Shown here piece after piece: positions 48,556 to 57,958 of a DNA stretch of 64,000 nt. The DNA is from Helicobacter saguini (GTDB lineage: Bacteria > Campylobacterota > Campylobacteria > Campylobacterales > Helicobacteraceae), in assembly GCF_000762875.2 (NCBI RefSeq), contig NZ_JRMP02000013.1, positions 1 through 64,000 of the forward strand, read 5' to 3'. Under the pieces are notes generated by a model. That model did no database searches. It was not told the DNA's origin and was given only the letters and a program-made list of their open reading frames with translations. Made by a program: the position numbers and the translations under genes. Numbering within the stretch: the first letter of the stretch is position 1; each line of letters starts with the position of its first letter.

Positions 48556-49030
48556 AATCTAGATTCTATCCATTTTGTTAATATGATAGTGGTGGCATCC
48601 ACTTTAATATGTGGTGGGTGGGCGTTTAGGCATTTGCGAAGCAAAACATAGAATCTAGCTAGATTCTATAAATATTTTTCCAACCGGTGGCAGGGTAAGA
48701 ATAGATTAAAATAAAAATATTTAAAAATTGAGTTTAGATTCTATAATTTCGCTTCGCTAATTTCCTAATTGTCCACTCATTCACTCACCACATTTTTTTT
48801 GAAAACATAGAATCTAGGTTTTATAAAATTCTATCATAGCGAAGCTAAAGCTTAAGCATTTGTTTTGTAGCAACTAACTTATACTTGCAAATCCACAATA
48901 AAAAGTAGATTGCCACGACTTTGCTTAGCAAAATATAGAATCTAAATTTTATATCACTTTTATAAAATCTTTTAATGGAATCTATTATTATGATAAATTT
49001 TTTAAATCTAGATTCTAAGTTTCTTTAAAA
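48556..49030. other. Gene-free 475 bases, repeat-rich
   Basis: Contains TAGAATCTAGATTCTA (48553-48568, perfect palindrome overlapping the receptor stop), a GC-rich composite core in the minus sense (GGTGGGTGGGCG, ~48612), TAGAATCTAGCTAGATTCTA (48648-48667, perfect 20-bp palindrome), and several GCTTCGC/GCGAAGC words. I see no intact reading frame. It looks like decayed sequence next to the gene remnant at 49031-49243. Confidence 0.55.
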
Positions 49031-49243
49031 CTATTTTTTCAACCATTTCTTTATTTTCTTAAAAATATTTAATTTTTTCTTTTCGATAGGTTTATTAATT
49101 TCATTAGATTCTAAAGGTATTACTTTTCCACCAAAAATACTAGCCTTTTTTATGATACTGACGAGCAGAACTCCCAAGCGGCGAAACTGACTTTGAGATT
49201 CTAAAGATTGAGTATAAAGATATTGAGTTTTAGAATCTAGATT
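49031..49243 (-). pseudogene. C-terminal remnant of an unknown gene (70 codons)
   Basis: An open stretch on the minus strand with no Met. It reads QSQFRRLGVLLVSIIKKAS, FGGKVIPLESNE and a strongly basic end NIFKKIKKWLKK before TAG at 49031-49033. The composition and basic tail look like the C-terminus of a Helicobacter surface-glycan or DUF2972-type protein. The 5' part is missing; an in-frame stop lies in the palindrome at 49231-49246. I infer a decayed gene. Confidence 0.5.
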
Positions 49244-49246
49244 CTA
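49231..49246. repeat. Perfect 16-bp octamer palindrome
   Basis: TAGAATCTAGATTCTA lies 13 bases beyond the stop of the YwqK-like gene and at the truncated end of the gene remnant. Confidence 0.5.
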
Positions 49247-49258
49247 TATAGAATAATC

Positions 49259-49933
49259 TTAATCGCAGGGTAATTTTCCATTATTTTCAAAATTGTGTAT
49301 ATGAGCTTGTGTTAGCTGTTTTCCATCGGCGCACTCCCCACTTACACCTTGATTATCTTTATACACTATTGTCGCGCGCACATCGCCATCCTCATCATAT
49401 ACTTTTGCCACTCCCTCTCTTTTGCCTTGTGTAAATGGTATTTCGCTTAAAATTTCACCATTTTCAAAATAATTCTTTAACATGCCATCTATTTCGCCGT
49501 CTTTATAAACGTAGTCCGCACTTAAATTCCCACTTTCATAATATTCCTTTGTAAAAACAGGTTTGCCATCTTTATATTCTGTAAAAAAAGATACTTTTCC
49601 ATTTTTATGAAAACCTGTCATACTAATAAGTTCAGAATCTTTGCCACTTAGATTCTCAAGATAAAGATAGCCTTCTTCTTCATGATACATTTTTGTCAAT
49701 ATTCCCCCGTTATCCAAGCATATATCTTCGCATTGTAGTTTTCCGTTTTCATAATAGCTTTTAGCTTCTATTATGCCAACTTCATCAGAATCAACAAGCA
49801 CACTCTCAAGATTCCCATTTTCATAATATGTCTTTGTCGTTGTAATGCCATCTTTTTCTATGGTTTCGCTTTTTAGCTTACCATTTTTGTGATATTCCTT
49901 GTTGTTACCTGTGAAAAAATCAAAAATACCCAT
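49259..49933 (-). CDS. MORN-variant repeat protein, YwqK-like
   Basis: 224 aa of tandem beta-hairpin repeats of the type YYENGNLESVLV, YHKNGKLKSE, YYESGNLSADYVYKDGEIDG, FENGEILSEIPF. About eight such units are visible. This is the MORN-variant (MORN_2) repeat of the YwqK family, called antitoxin-like in Bacillus; the role here is unknown and no toxin gene is adjacent. No signal peptide. GGAAAG precedes the ATG. A 12-A tract lies 42-53 bases upstream, in promoter position. Confidence 0.8.
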   Translation of the reverse strand: MGIFDFFTGNNKEYHKNGKLKSETIEKDGITTTKTYYENGNLESVLVDSDEVGIIEAKSYYENGKLQCEDICLDNGGILTKMYHEEEGYLYLENLSGKDSELISMTGFHKNGKVSFFTEYKDGKPVFTKEYYESGNLSADYVYKDGEIDGMLKNYFENGEILSEIPFTQGKREGVAKVYDEDGDVRATIVYKDNQGVSGECADGKQLTQAHIHNFENNGKLPCD

Positions 49934-49974
49934 AGCTTTCCTTTTTAAAAAATACTAATAGATTATACAACAAT

Positions 49975-49986
49975 AAAAAAAAAAAA
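49975..49986. repeat. 12-A tract upstream of the YwqK-like gene
   Basis: Twelve A on the plus strand (T on the coding strand), 42-53 bases before the ATG. Homopolymers between -10 and -35 elements tune transcription in Helicobacter surface genes; a similar role here is inferred. Confidence 0.45.
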
Positions 49987-50131
49987 CATTTTGTAATATA
50001 AATATTTAAAAAAATATACACAATGTAGCAAAAAGTAACATTTAATCTTATTTTTAGTTATAAATTAGAATTTAAAATAATTTTAAAGATATTATAGAAT
50101 CTTTGAAAATGTTAGATTTTATAACTTTACC

Positions 50132-50494
50132 CTATAAATCATTATCGATTTTAAATTCAATTTGTAAATGTTCATCGCGTTTTTTATTTATGACGTAGCC
50201 GCAAATTAGCCCACTTGGCTTATTATCATTAATCAAAATTCGCTCACCAAAAGGCAAATCACTAATTATGCAATCAAAGCGGATATTTTGCGATTTTAAA
50301 AAAGATTCTAATGCGGGAATCTCGCTTTTAAGCCTTGATGTAAGCAAGATAATTTTATCATTTTGAGGTATTTTTGCGAAAAATTCCCTTACACCATCTA
50401 GCAAAATATCACCGCCAAATTTATGCCCATTATGCCGCACAATCGTGCCATCCACATCAATTAGCCATGTTTTTGGTAGGTTTGATAAAGTCAT
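50132..50494 (-). CDS. Small HAD-superfamily phosphatase-like protein
   Basis: 120 aa from the ATG at 50494; a TTG at 50518 would add eight residues, but AAAAAGGGCG sits correctly before 50494. The HAD nucleophile motif is WLIDVDGTIV (Asp13, Asp15), followed by LLTSRL (motif II) and INDNKPSGL as a motif IV-like end. It is a minimal HAD fold without cap. It is divergent, with 144 bases between, from the nucleotidyltransferase-kinase fusion. The pair therefore suggests sugar-phosphate chemistry: kinase, phosphatase and nucleotidyl transfer. Confidence 0.8.
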   Translation of the reverse strand: MTLSNLPKTWLIDVDGTIVRHNGHKFGGDILLDGVREFFAKIPQNDKIILLTSRLKSEIPALESFLKSQNIRFDCIISDLPFGERILINDNKPSGLICGYVINKKRDEHLQIEFKIDNDL

Positions 50495-50581
50495 TTTTCG
50501 CCCTTTTTTAAGTTTCAAAATAGAAATTTTAACATTTTAATGCTTTAATTTTGCAATATTTCGCGGTGGTTTAAGACAAGT

Positions 50582-50601
50582 TTTAGAATCTAGATTCTAA
50601 A
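50582..50601. repeat. Perfect 20-bp octamer palindrome in a divergent promoter region
   Basis: TTTAGAATCTAGATTCTAAA is followed at once by ACGCCCACCC, a piece of the GC-rich composite core. It lies 38 bases before the ATG at 50639. Confidence 0.55.
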
Positions 50602-50638
50602 CGCCCACCCTATTTTAAAAACAACAAAGGCTCAAAAT

Positions 50639-52375
50639 ATGCTAAAGCAAATCATTATCCAAGCAGGTGGCAAAGGCACGCGTCTAGAGGGCTTAACGCG
50701 AAATAAGCCAAAGTGCATTGTGCCTTATGATAATCTGCCCATCATTTTTCATCTTTTTAGGAAGTTTAAGGGCGCTAGATTCACTATTATCGCGGATTAT
50801 AAGATTGATGTGCTGGAAAAATATTTGCAAATTTTCGCTGAAAATGTAGATTATAGAATCTTAAAACCGCGTGGGGAAGGGACTATTTCAGGGATTAAAG
50901 ACGCAATTTCTAGCTTTAAAAATGATGAATCTTTTATGATTATTTGGTGTGATTTGATTTTAAGTGAAAGTTTTAAATTACCTAATGAGTTAGATTCTAA
51001 AGTTATAGAATCTAAAACTCCTGTTGTTGATAAATTAGATTCTAAAGAAACGCGCTACACTAAAAACTACATAGGAATTTCTAAGTCTTTTGAGTGTCGC
51101 TGGAGCTTTGAGGCTGGAATCTTCGCTGAAAAGCCAAGCTTCCGCCACGGCGTAGCAGGGCTTTTTATTTTTTCAAATAAAAAGATTCTAAAAAATATCC
51201 CTACAAGCGGGGCATTAGTTGAGTGGCTGCAGCACCAAAATATCGAGTTTAACGAGCTAAGTTTAGAATCTTGCAAGGAAATCGGCACGCTTCTAGCCTA
51301 CACAAAGTGCAATCCCATAAGCCTTACGCGTCCTTTTAACAAAATCGAGTTTAGGGATAAAAGGGCGATAAAAAGCCCGCTTGACACGCAAGGTCGCGAG
51401 ATTGCTAAAAAGGAAGTTGCGTGGTATAAATTCGTTAGCAAACAAGGTTTCGCCGATATTCCGCACATTTATAAATACGAGCCGCTCGAGATGAAGCAAA
51501 TTAATGGTAAGAATATTTTTGAGTATGAATGTTTGCTAGATTCTCAAAAACGCGAAATTCTATCACAAATCATTGCTACTTTGCACACTTTGACGCCGCC
51601 GCGAAAGGCCGTCAAAAGCGATTGTATTGAGACTTATATCACAAAAACTTTTAGCCGTTTAGAGAAAGTAAAAGAGCTAATTCCCTTTGCCAAAAATGAG
51701 TTTATAAAAATTAATCATAGATATTACAAAAATATTTTGTTTTGCAAGGATACTTTGTGCGATTTGATTGAAAAGCATTTGCCAAGTGCGTTTGTGGTTA
51801 TTCATGGTGATTGCACTTTTTCAAATATTCTCTTTGATAGTTTTAATATGAAATGCGTGCTAATTGACCCGCGAGGCTACTTTGGAAAAAGTGATATTTA
51901 TGGGGATAAAGATTATGATTTTGCTAAGTTATATTATTCGATAGTTGGTAATTATGATACTTTTAATCGTAAAAAGTTTTCGCTTTTGATAGAATCTAAT
52001 AGCATAGAACTTGCGATAAAGACAAACGGCTGGGAAAATATGGAAGAATACTTTTTTGAGCTTATTTCACAAAAAAGATTCTATATAGATTCTAATTTAG
52101 ATTCTAAAAATCCTAAAGATTCTAAGAAAAAGTTAGGAAATATAGAATCTAATCTTGCAAATCTTAAAGATTCAAAGTTTATAGAATCTAATAACGCTAA
52201 AAATTCTAATAGAAAAAATCCTAATTTTATAGAATCCAACATCATTAGCAAAGAAAAAATCAAACTTTTACACGCACTAATTTGGGCAGGTCTAACCACT
52301 TATGCGTGGGAAGACTACGATAGCATTTGTGCCGCGTTTTATCATAGCAACATTCTCCTTGATGGCATAATATAG
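50639..52375 (+). CDS. Nucleotidyltransferase fused to an APH/choline-kinase-like phosphotransferase
   Basis: 578 aa. The N-terminal ~235 residues are a sugar-1-phosphate or choline-phosphate nucleotidyltransferase: QAGGKGTRLEGLTRNKPKCIVP at 8-28 (slightly extended), metal-binding IWCDLIL near 105. The C-terminal ~300 residues are a kinase of the aminoglycoside phosphotransferase fold: FVVIHGDCTFSNILFD (~380-395, Brenner motif) and VLIDPRGYFG. Two Asp-Ser/Glu-Ser inserts: ~118-140 in the transferase and ~478-535 in the kinase. The layout recalls LicC/LicA-type activation of a small alcohol for surface decoration, in one chain. TAG stop is within a 22-bp palindrome. Confidence 0.82.
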   Translation: MLKQIIIQAGGKGTRLEGLTRNKPKCIVPYDNLPIIFHLFRKFKGARFTIIADYKIDVLEKYLQIFAENVDYRILKPRGEGTISGIKDAISSFKNDESFMIIWCDLILSESFKLPNELDSKVIESKTPVVDKLDSKETRYTKNYIGISKSFECRWSFEAGIFAEKPSFRHGVAGLFIFSNKKILKNIPTSGALVEWLQHQNIEFNELSLESCKEIGTLLAYTKCNPISLTRPFNKIEFRDKRAIKSPLDTQGREIAKKEVAWYKFVSKQGFADIPHIYKYEPLEMKQINGKNIFEYECLLDSQKREILSQIIATLHTLTPPRKAVKSDCIETYITKTFSRLEKVKELIPFAKNEFIKINHRYYKNILFCKDTLCDLIEKHLPSAFVVIHGDCTFSNILFDSFNMKCVLIDPRGYFGKSDIYGDKDYDFAKLYYSIVGNYDTFNRKKFSLLIESNSIELAIKTNGWENMEEYFFELISQKRFYIDSNLDSKNPKDSKKKLGNIESNLANLKDSKFIESNNAKNSNRKNPNFIESNIISKEKIKLLHALIWAGLTTYAWEDYDSICAAFYHSNILLDGII

Positions 52376-52391
52376 AATCTAGATTCTATAT
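52370..52391. terminator. Perfect 22-bp octamer palindrome between convergent stop codons
   Basis: Two octamers head to head (52370-52391, centre TCTAGA). It holds the TAG stops of both convergent genes, the fusion kinase (52373-52375) and dnaE (52386-52388). Confidence 0.6.
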
Positions 52392-55300
52392 AACTTTCAA
52401 TTTTGCTGCTGGGAAAAGTTTTTCTAGTTCGGATTCTAGGGAGTGGCTTACATAGAAGTTGCTTTGCATTAAATATGCGGATTTAGATTCTATGTTTTTA
52501 AAGCCTATGGCAAATTTTGAGTTGCCTTTGTGAATCTTAGCTAAGTTTGCGATTTTTTCCACATCTTTTTTTTCTATCATACTATCAAATATGATACATA
52601 AACAGCTATCTTTTTGGCTCATCTGCCCTACTAAATCAATGGGTGTGACATGATTTTCATAGCTAGATTCTATATCTTGCAGGGCTTCTGCTTTGCCATA
52701 ATTTTTATCTCTTCTTACGCGGATATTTACATCTTTGCACTCTTGCAGACTTTTAATATCAAAGATTTTTATATCCACTTTGTAGCTTACAGCAGATTCT
52801 AAGCCATTCATAGAATCTTCTTCGCCATATTCTTTATCAAGCACTACGTTTTTACTAACTTTCCCTACGATACCAACAGGCTCGCTTAAGTCCATTTCTT
52901 CTAGAATCTCTTGCTGATTTTCAAATAAAATCAATTCTTGAGCCCCACTAAAATCAATGATTTTTGTCACACCATAAGTGCGATTTGACTTTTTGCTAAT
53001 CCTTTTTTCTATCTTTTGAATCTTGCCTATGATTAGCACAGATGAGCTATCTTCTAGCGTTTCTAAATCTTTGATTTTCACCACATTTTTTATGCTATTT
53101 ATTTCATCTTTAAACTCATCTAATGGGTGTCCGCTAATGTAGATTCCAAGACATTCAAACTCATTTTCTAATAGAATCTTATGCGGTAGTTCAGGCAGAT
53201 TTTTCATTTTTAAAGAGATTTTAAATGAATCTTGTCCAAATAAGCCATTTGTCATTTCCGCCTTTGCCTTTTGTGCGTTTCGCCCCATTTCGCAAATGTA
53301 ATCGACATTTTCAAGCATACTAGCCCTTGAAAAGCCAAGATTATCCAAGCTCCCACTTTTTATTAGCGGCTCTATTGCTCTTTTTGAAAGCTTATTAAAA
53401 TCCACACGCATAATAAAATCTGCCAAATCTTTATACACGCCATTTTCTAGTCTATTATCAATAATATTTTGCAAGGCGTTTTTACCAGCCGATTTTACCG
53501 CAGCCAAGCCAAATACGATTTTTTTAATATTACTTTTTTCAATTACAACAGAAAAATTTGTCTTAGAAATATTTACATGCGGTGGCAATACTTCAATACC
53601 CATAGCTCTTACTTCATCAATATATTTTGCCACAGATTCTATCTTATTGCTTTTGCTAGTAAGTAGGGCTGCCATAAATTCGTGTTTAAAATATGTTTTA
53701 AGATAAGAAGTTTGAAATGTTAAGATTCCATAGGCAGCTGAATGCGATTTATTGAATCCATATCCGGCAAATTTTTCTATTAAATCAAATAATTCTTCAG
53801 CCTTTTTTCTATCAAAGCCTTTGCTTTCCGCGCCATTTGCAAATTTTTCTTTATTTTTCTCCATTATTTTAGTATCTTTTTTACCCATAGCGCGGCGGAT
53901 TAAGTCGGCTTCACCAAGTGAAAAGCCACCGATTACTTGCACAATTTGCATTACTTGCTCTTGATAGACTATGATTCCATAAGTGCTTTTTAATATCGGC
54001 TCTAGCTCATCAAACATATATGTGATTTTTTCACGCCCGTGCTTTCTTTCTATAAAGCTATCTGTCATACCACTTTCCATAGGACCTGGGCGAAATAGGG
54101 CTAAAAGGGCTATGGCGTCATTAATATCTGTTGGCTGGAGCTTGCGATTTATTTCTTGCATTCCATTAGATTCTAGCTGGAAGATTCCAAGTGTGTTTCC
54201 ACTACGCAGTGTTTGATAGACTTTAGGGTCATTCACATCCACGTTTGATAAATCTAACGTGATATTATCGGTATCTTTTATAATATCAAGGGTATCTTTT
54301 ACCACGCTTAAAGTGCGAAGCCCTAAAAAGTCAAATTTTACTAAATCTACTTCTTCTAAATATTTCATAGAATATTGTGTGATTAGCTCTTCACTATCGC
54401 TATAATACTCTTCGCTTTCATCATCTAGCTTTTTTTTATTTGTTTTTCTATACACATATAAGGGGACTTTATGCCACAATTCTTGTTTAGAATCTACAAC
54501 TAAGGCTGCGGCGTGTTTTCCTGTATTTCTATTTAGATTCTCTACCTTTAAAGCCATATCCCATACTTGTCTAGCTTTTGGATTAGATTCTATAAGCTGT
54601 TTTATTTTTGGCTCTAAATCAATTGCCCCTTCAACATATTTTCCACTTTTTTTATCAGTGTAGCCTTGCAGTGTTATCCCCGGCTTTGTTGGGATTAGCT
54701 TTGCAAAGTTATTCGTATCATTTAAGGGCATATTATAGATTCTACCTATATCTCTAATAGCGCTCCTTGCTAGCATTTTACCAAAGGTTACGACTTGTGC
54801 TACATTATATTTCCCATATTTTTCTCTCATATATTCTATTACTTCATTTCGTCTTAGCTGGCAAAAATCTGTATCAATATCTGGCATAGACACACGTTCA
54901 GGATTTAAAAATCGCTCAAAAAGTAAGTCATATTTTATAGGGTCAATATCAGTTATTTCTAAGCAATAGCTAACTAAACTCCCAGCAGCGCTCCCCCGTC
55001 CAGGTCCCACAGGTATCTTATTTTCCTTAGCAAAATTGATAAAATCCCAAACTATTAGCATATATCCGGGGAATTTCATTTGATTTATAATTTTCATTTC
55101 ATAATCTAGTCTATCAATATAGATTTGATGCTCTTTTGGTGGAATCTTTTTTAGCTTTTTAGCCAAGCCTTTTTTGCACTTATGCACGAAATATTCTTCT
55201 TCGCTTTCTATATCTAGCCCTTCAGCCTTTGCATATTCTTTTGCAAATGTAAAGCTAGGTGGGGTTGGCGGATTTTTATCATTTTTTAAGTCTAGCTCTA

Positions 55301-56261
55301 AATTGCATTTATCCGCTATCTCTTGCGTATTAAACACCGCTTCAGGTATATCGCTAAATAAATCTAGCATCTCACGACCGCTTTTTACATAAAACTCGCT
55401 TAAGGGTTGATACAATCTTTTTTCATCATCGATATTTTTACCCATTGCTATCATTTTTGCAGCATCTTGCAAATCTGCGTCATCTCTTTTAAGATAGTGC
55501 GCATCATTTGTGGCAATTAGCTTTATACCTGTTTTTAAACTAATATCAATCAAGGCATTATCAATATAAAGCTGGTCATCAATACCATGTCGCATTATTT
55601 CAATATAGAAATCTTCTCCAAACATATCCTTATATTCCAAAGCAGATTCTAAAGCGGCATCATATCCACTAGCCCCCATTGTTTTCTTTTTATGTAGCCT
55701 TTTGCTCTCCATTCTAGGATTTAGATTCAAATGCCAAGCAATCTCACCACTAATACAAGCAGACGTGCAAACTAGCCCACTGCAATGCTCCCTTAGAATC
55801 TTTTTATTAATTCGCGGATATTTATACATCCCATGTATAAAGCTCTGGCTTGAAAGATATAAAAGATTCTTATACCCCTCTTCATTTTTGGCAAATAAAC
55901 ATAAGTGAAATCGCGGGACATTCCTATCTTTATTATCCAAATCTTGTTTATTGTGCAAATATGCTTCAATTCCTATAATAGGCTTTATCCCATTTTCTTT
56001 CATAGCCTTGTAAAACTCTAACGCCCCAAACATATTCCCATGGTCGCTCATCGCCACGCTATCCATTCCTAGCTCTTTAATCTTACCTGCTAGCTCTTTA
56101 ATGCGCATCGCCCCATCAAGCAAGGAATATTCAGTATGCAAATGCAAGTGCGTATAAGGCACAATAAGACTAGAATCTTTTTTGTATCGATTAATATCAT
56201 ATTTATTTTGTATTGTATCATTCGCGTTATTAATAGATTCTATATTTTTTAACTCACTCAT
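52386..56261 (-). CDS. dnaE: DNA polymerase III alpha subunit
   Basis: 1291-aa replicative polymerase. PHP domain at the N-terminus (YTHLHLHTEYSLLDGAM, AMSDHGNMFG). Palm catalytic Asp pair in SMPDIDTDFC (~463, 465). GPGRGSAAGSLV precedes it. The helix-hairpin-helix and OB-fold regions follow (VLIIGKIQKIEKR near 1050). Length is only slightly over the ~1200 usual; few octamers and no long low-complexity insert except short ones. Its stop is inside a shared palindrome. Confidence 0.97.
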   Translation of the reverse strand: MSELKNIESINNANDTIQNKYDINRYKKDSSLIVPYTHLHLHTEYSLLDGAMRIKELAGKIKELGMDSVAMSDHGNMFGALEFYKAMKENGIKPIIGIEAYLHNKQDLDNKDRNVPRFHLCLFAKNEEGYKNLLYLSSQSFIHGMYKYPRINKKILREHCSGLVCTSACISGEIAWHLNLNPRMESKRLHKKKTMGASGYDAALESALEYKDMFGEDFYIEIMRHGIDDQLYIDNALIDISLKTGIKLIATNDAHYLKRDDADLQDAAKMIAMGKNIDDEKRLYQPLSEFYVKSGREMLDLFSDIPEAVFNTQEIADKCNLELDLKNDKNPPTPPSFTFAKEYAKAEGLDIESEEEYFVHKCKKGLAKKLKKIPPKEHQIYIDRLDYEMKIINQMKFPGYMLIVWDFINFAKENKIPVGPGRGSAAGSLVSYCLEITDIDPIKYDLLFERFLNPERVSMPDIDTDFCQLRRNEVIEYMREKYGKYNVAQVVTFGKMLARSAIRDIGRIYNMPLNDTNNFAKLIPTKPGITLQGYTDKKSGKYVEGAIDLEPKIKQLIESNPKARQVWDMALKVENLNRNTGKHAAALVVDSKQELWHKVPLYVYRKTNKKKLDDESEEYYSDSEELITQYSMKYLEEVDLVKFDFLGLRTLSVVKDTLDIIKDTDNITLDLSNVDVNDPKVYQTLRSGNTLGIFQLESNGMQEINRKLQPTDINDAIALLALFRPGPMESGMTDSFIERKHGREKITYMFDELEPILKSTYGIIVYQEQVMQIVQVIGGFSLGEADLIRRAMGKKDTKIMEKNKEKFANGAESKGFDRKKAEELFDLIEKFAGYGFNKSHSAAYGILTFQTSYLKTYFKHEFMAALLTSKSNKIESVAKYIDEVRAMGIEVLPPHVNISKTNFSVVIEKSNIKKIVFGLAAVKSAGKNALQNIIDNRLENGVYKDLADFIMRVDFNKLSKRAIEPLIKSGSLDNLGFSRASMLENVDYICEMGRNAQKAKAEMTNGLFGQDSFKISLKMKNLPELPHKILLENEFECLGIYISGHPLDEFKDEINSIKNVVKIKDLETLEDSSSVLIIGKIQKIEKRISKKSNRTYGVTKIIDFSGAQELILFENQQEILEEMDLSEPVGIVGKVSKNVVLDKEYGEEDSMNGLESAVSYKVDIKIFDIKSLQECKDVNIRVRRDKNYGKAEALQDIESSYENHVTPIDLVGQMSQKDSCLCIIFDSMIEKKDVEKIANLAKIHKGNSKFAIGFKNIESKSAYLMQSNFYVSHSLESELEKLFPAAKLKVI

Positions 56262-56349
56262 AATTTATCCTTAAAATTTTTATAGAATCTTAGTCAAAAA
56301 ACATTAAGAATTTTGCCTTATTTTTAGAATCTTTTTTTGGATTAGATTC

Positions 56350-56355
56350 TATAAT
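56350..56355 (+). promoter_or_regulatory. TATAAT formed by an octamer upstream of the radical SAM gene
   Basis: TTAGATTCTATAATTATG: the 3' end of the octamer makes TATAAT 53 bases before the ATG at 56408. Plausible -10, not proven. Confidence 0.4.
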
Positions 56356-56407
56356 TATGTTTTAAAAAATATGAGAATCAAAAATTCTATAAACTTCAAG
56401 GAAAAAT

Positions 56408-57319
56408 ATGCAAATAACCTTTGGTCCCATACTTTCAAGACGTTTTGGTGTAAGCCTTGGCGTGGATTTAAGCCCAAGTGTGAAGCAGTGCAACTTTAAC
56501 TGCGTATATTGTGAGCTTAAAGCCGCAAAGCCTATTGATACACAAAGTGAAATTACGCCTACGCAAACGGTTTTAGATTCTATAGAATCTGCCCTAAAAA
56601 AAAATAACAACATCGACGTGCTAACCTTTACAGCAAATGGTGAGCCGACACTTTATCCGCACTTGCAAGAGCTAATTATAGAATCTAAAAAGATTCTAAA
56701 GCCCTATGCGCACATAAAAACCTTAATCCTTAGCAATGGCACGCGTTTGAGCGAGTGCAAGGAGACTTTGCAGCACTTTGATATTGTGAAATTTTCGCTA
56801 GATTCTATTGATTCTAAAAAATTTAAACGCGTGGATAAGCCAAGTCGCATGATAAATTTAGAGCATGTGAAACGCGGTATAATCGAGTTTTCGCGCGATT
56901 TTAGCGGCGATTTGGTGTGCGAGATTTTGATTGTCAAAGATATTAATGACGATTTGGAATCTAATGCGGCGTTAGCGGAGTTTCTGCGTAATGTGCGACT
57001 GAAACGCGTGGATATTTCGACTATCGATAGACCTAGTAGCCACCGCGTTTTCCCTGTGTCAAATGCGCGGCTTTACAAGATTGCGGATGTGTTTAGCGGC
57101 TTAAATGTGTGCGTTGTGACGCGAAAGAGCGATTTTATCGTGGCAAAGCAAGATTTGGATTCTTTGCAAATTTTGGATTTACTAAAAATGCGTCCTTTAA
57201 GCGTGATGGATTGTGAGATTTTATTTTCTCAATCTAGCCTTTTAGTGTTAAAAAACTTGCTAGATTCTAAGCAAATTAAGCAAAAAAACATCGTTGGCGT
57301 GGAGTTTTATTGTTTGTGA
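56408..57319 (+). CDS. Radical SAM protein
   Basis: 303 aa. The Fe-S cluster motif is CNFNCVYC (Cys28, Cys32, Cys35), followed by FTANGEPTLYP (GEP-type SAM motif, ~75). The N-terminal FGPILSRRFGVSLGVDLSP is characteristic of a small conserved family present in Campylobacterota and archaea, of unknown substrate. The C-terminus may form a winged-helix-like domain. One short Asp-Ser segment only. CAAGGAAAAAT precedes the ATG. Confidence 0.88.
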   Translation: MQITFGPILSRRFGVSLGVDLSPSVKQCNFNCVYCELKAAKPIDTQSEITPTQTVLDSIESALKKNNNIDVLTFTANGEPTLYPHLQELIIESKKILKPYAHIKTLILSNGTRLSECKETLQHFDIVKFSLDSIDSKKFKRVDKPSRMINLEHVKRGIIEFSRDFSGDLVCEILIVKDINDDLESNAALAEFLRNVRLKRVDISTIDRPSSHRVFPVSNARLYKIADVFSGLNVCVVTRKSDFIVAKQDLDSLQILDLLKMRPLSVMDCEILFSQSSLLVLKNLLDSKQIKQKNIVGVEFYCL

Positions 57320-57452
57320 AAACAGTTAGATTAGAATCTGTTTTAGATTTGCTACAAAAACCCAAAAAAGATTCTAATAATTTTGTAATTTCTTCCTTGA
57401 AATACAAAATATTATAAAATTTTATAAACAATCTTAGAATCTAAAACCCAGC

Positions 57453-57896
57453 TTACGCACTAGCCAAAATCCCAGCATTCACATAGTTAATGTTATACAA
57501 TTTATTGACTAGCTGGTTAATTAGCCCTCGCATTTCCATACTCAAATTCTCATTTTGCAAGATTTGATTGAATGAATCAAAGTTAATCTCATCGCTCACC
57601 CGCGCAACATACCCCGCCGCAATCACATCTTGACTATTCAAAATGTTCTCGCCTTGCAGGATTGTCGCCATATTCATAAAGCTCTCCGCATCGCGGAAAC
57701 TGCCTTGCAAACTATCCCCCAAACTCTCAATTTTTTGCAAATACTCCGATTTGACAAACACATCTTGCGGCAAATAACTATCATCCACGCTGATAGGCAC
57801 ATAGCGGTTTCGCGCGCCATGCTCCATATCGATGCTGTATTGATTATGAACGCCGTCTGTGTATCTTTTCTGTAAAATATTCTGTGAAACTTGCAT
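57453..57896 (-). CDS. Hypothetical 147-aa protein
   Basis: Not recognised. I start it at ATG 57896 because AAAGGA precedes it; an in-frame TTG at 57911 would add five residues. The sequence is soluble-looking and helical, MQVSQNILQKRYTDGVHN at the start and NQLVNKLYNINYVNAGILAS at the end, a little like flagellar-type helical-end proteins. I note this only as resemblance. No octamer occurs inside it, suggesting constraint. Confidence 0.65.
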   Translation of the reverse strand: MQVSQNILQKRYTDGVHNQYSIDMEHGARNRYVPISVDDSYLPQDVFVKSEYLQKIESLGDSLQGSFRDAESFMNMATILQGENILNSQDVIAAGYVARVSDEINFDSFNQILQNENLSMEMRGLINQLVNKLYNINYVNAGILASA

Positions 57897-57958
57897 GTTA
57901 CATCCTTTCAAACAAAGTTTAGAAGGATTAAAGCAAAAAGGAGTCCAACTTTTAGAAT

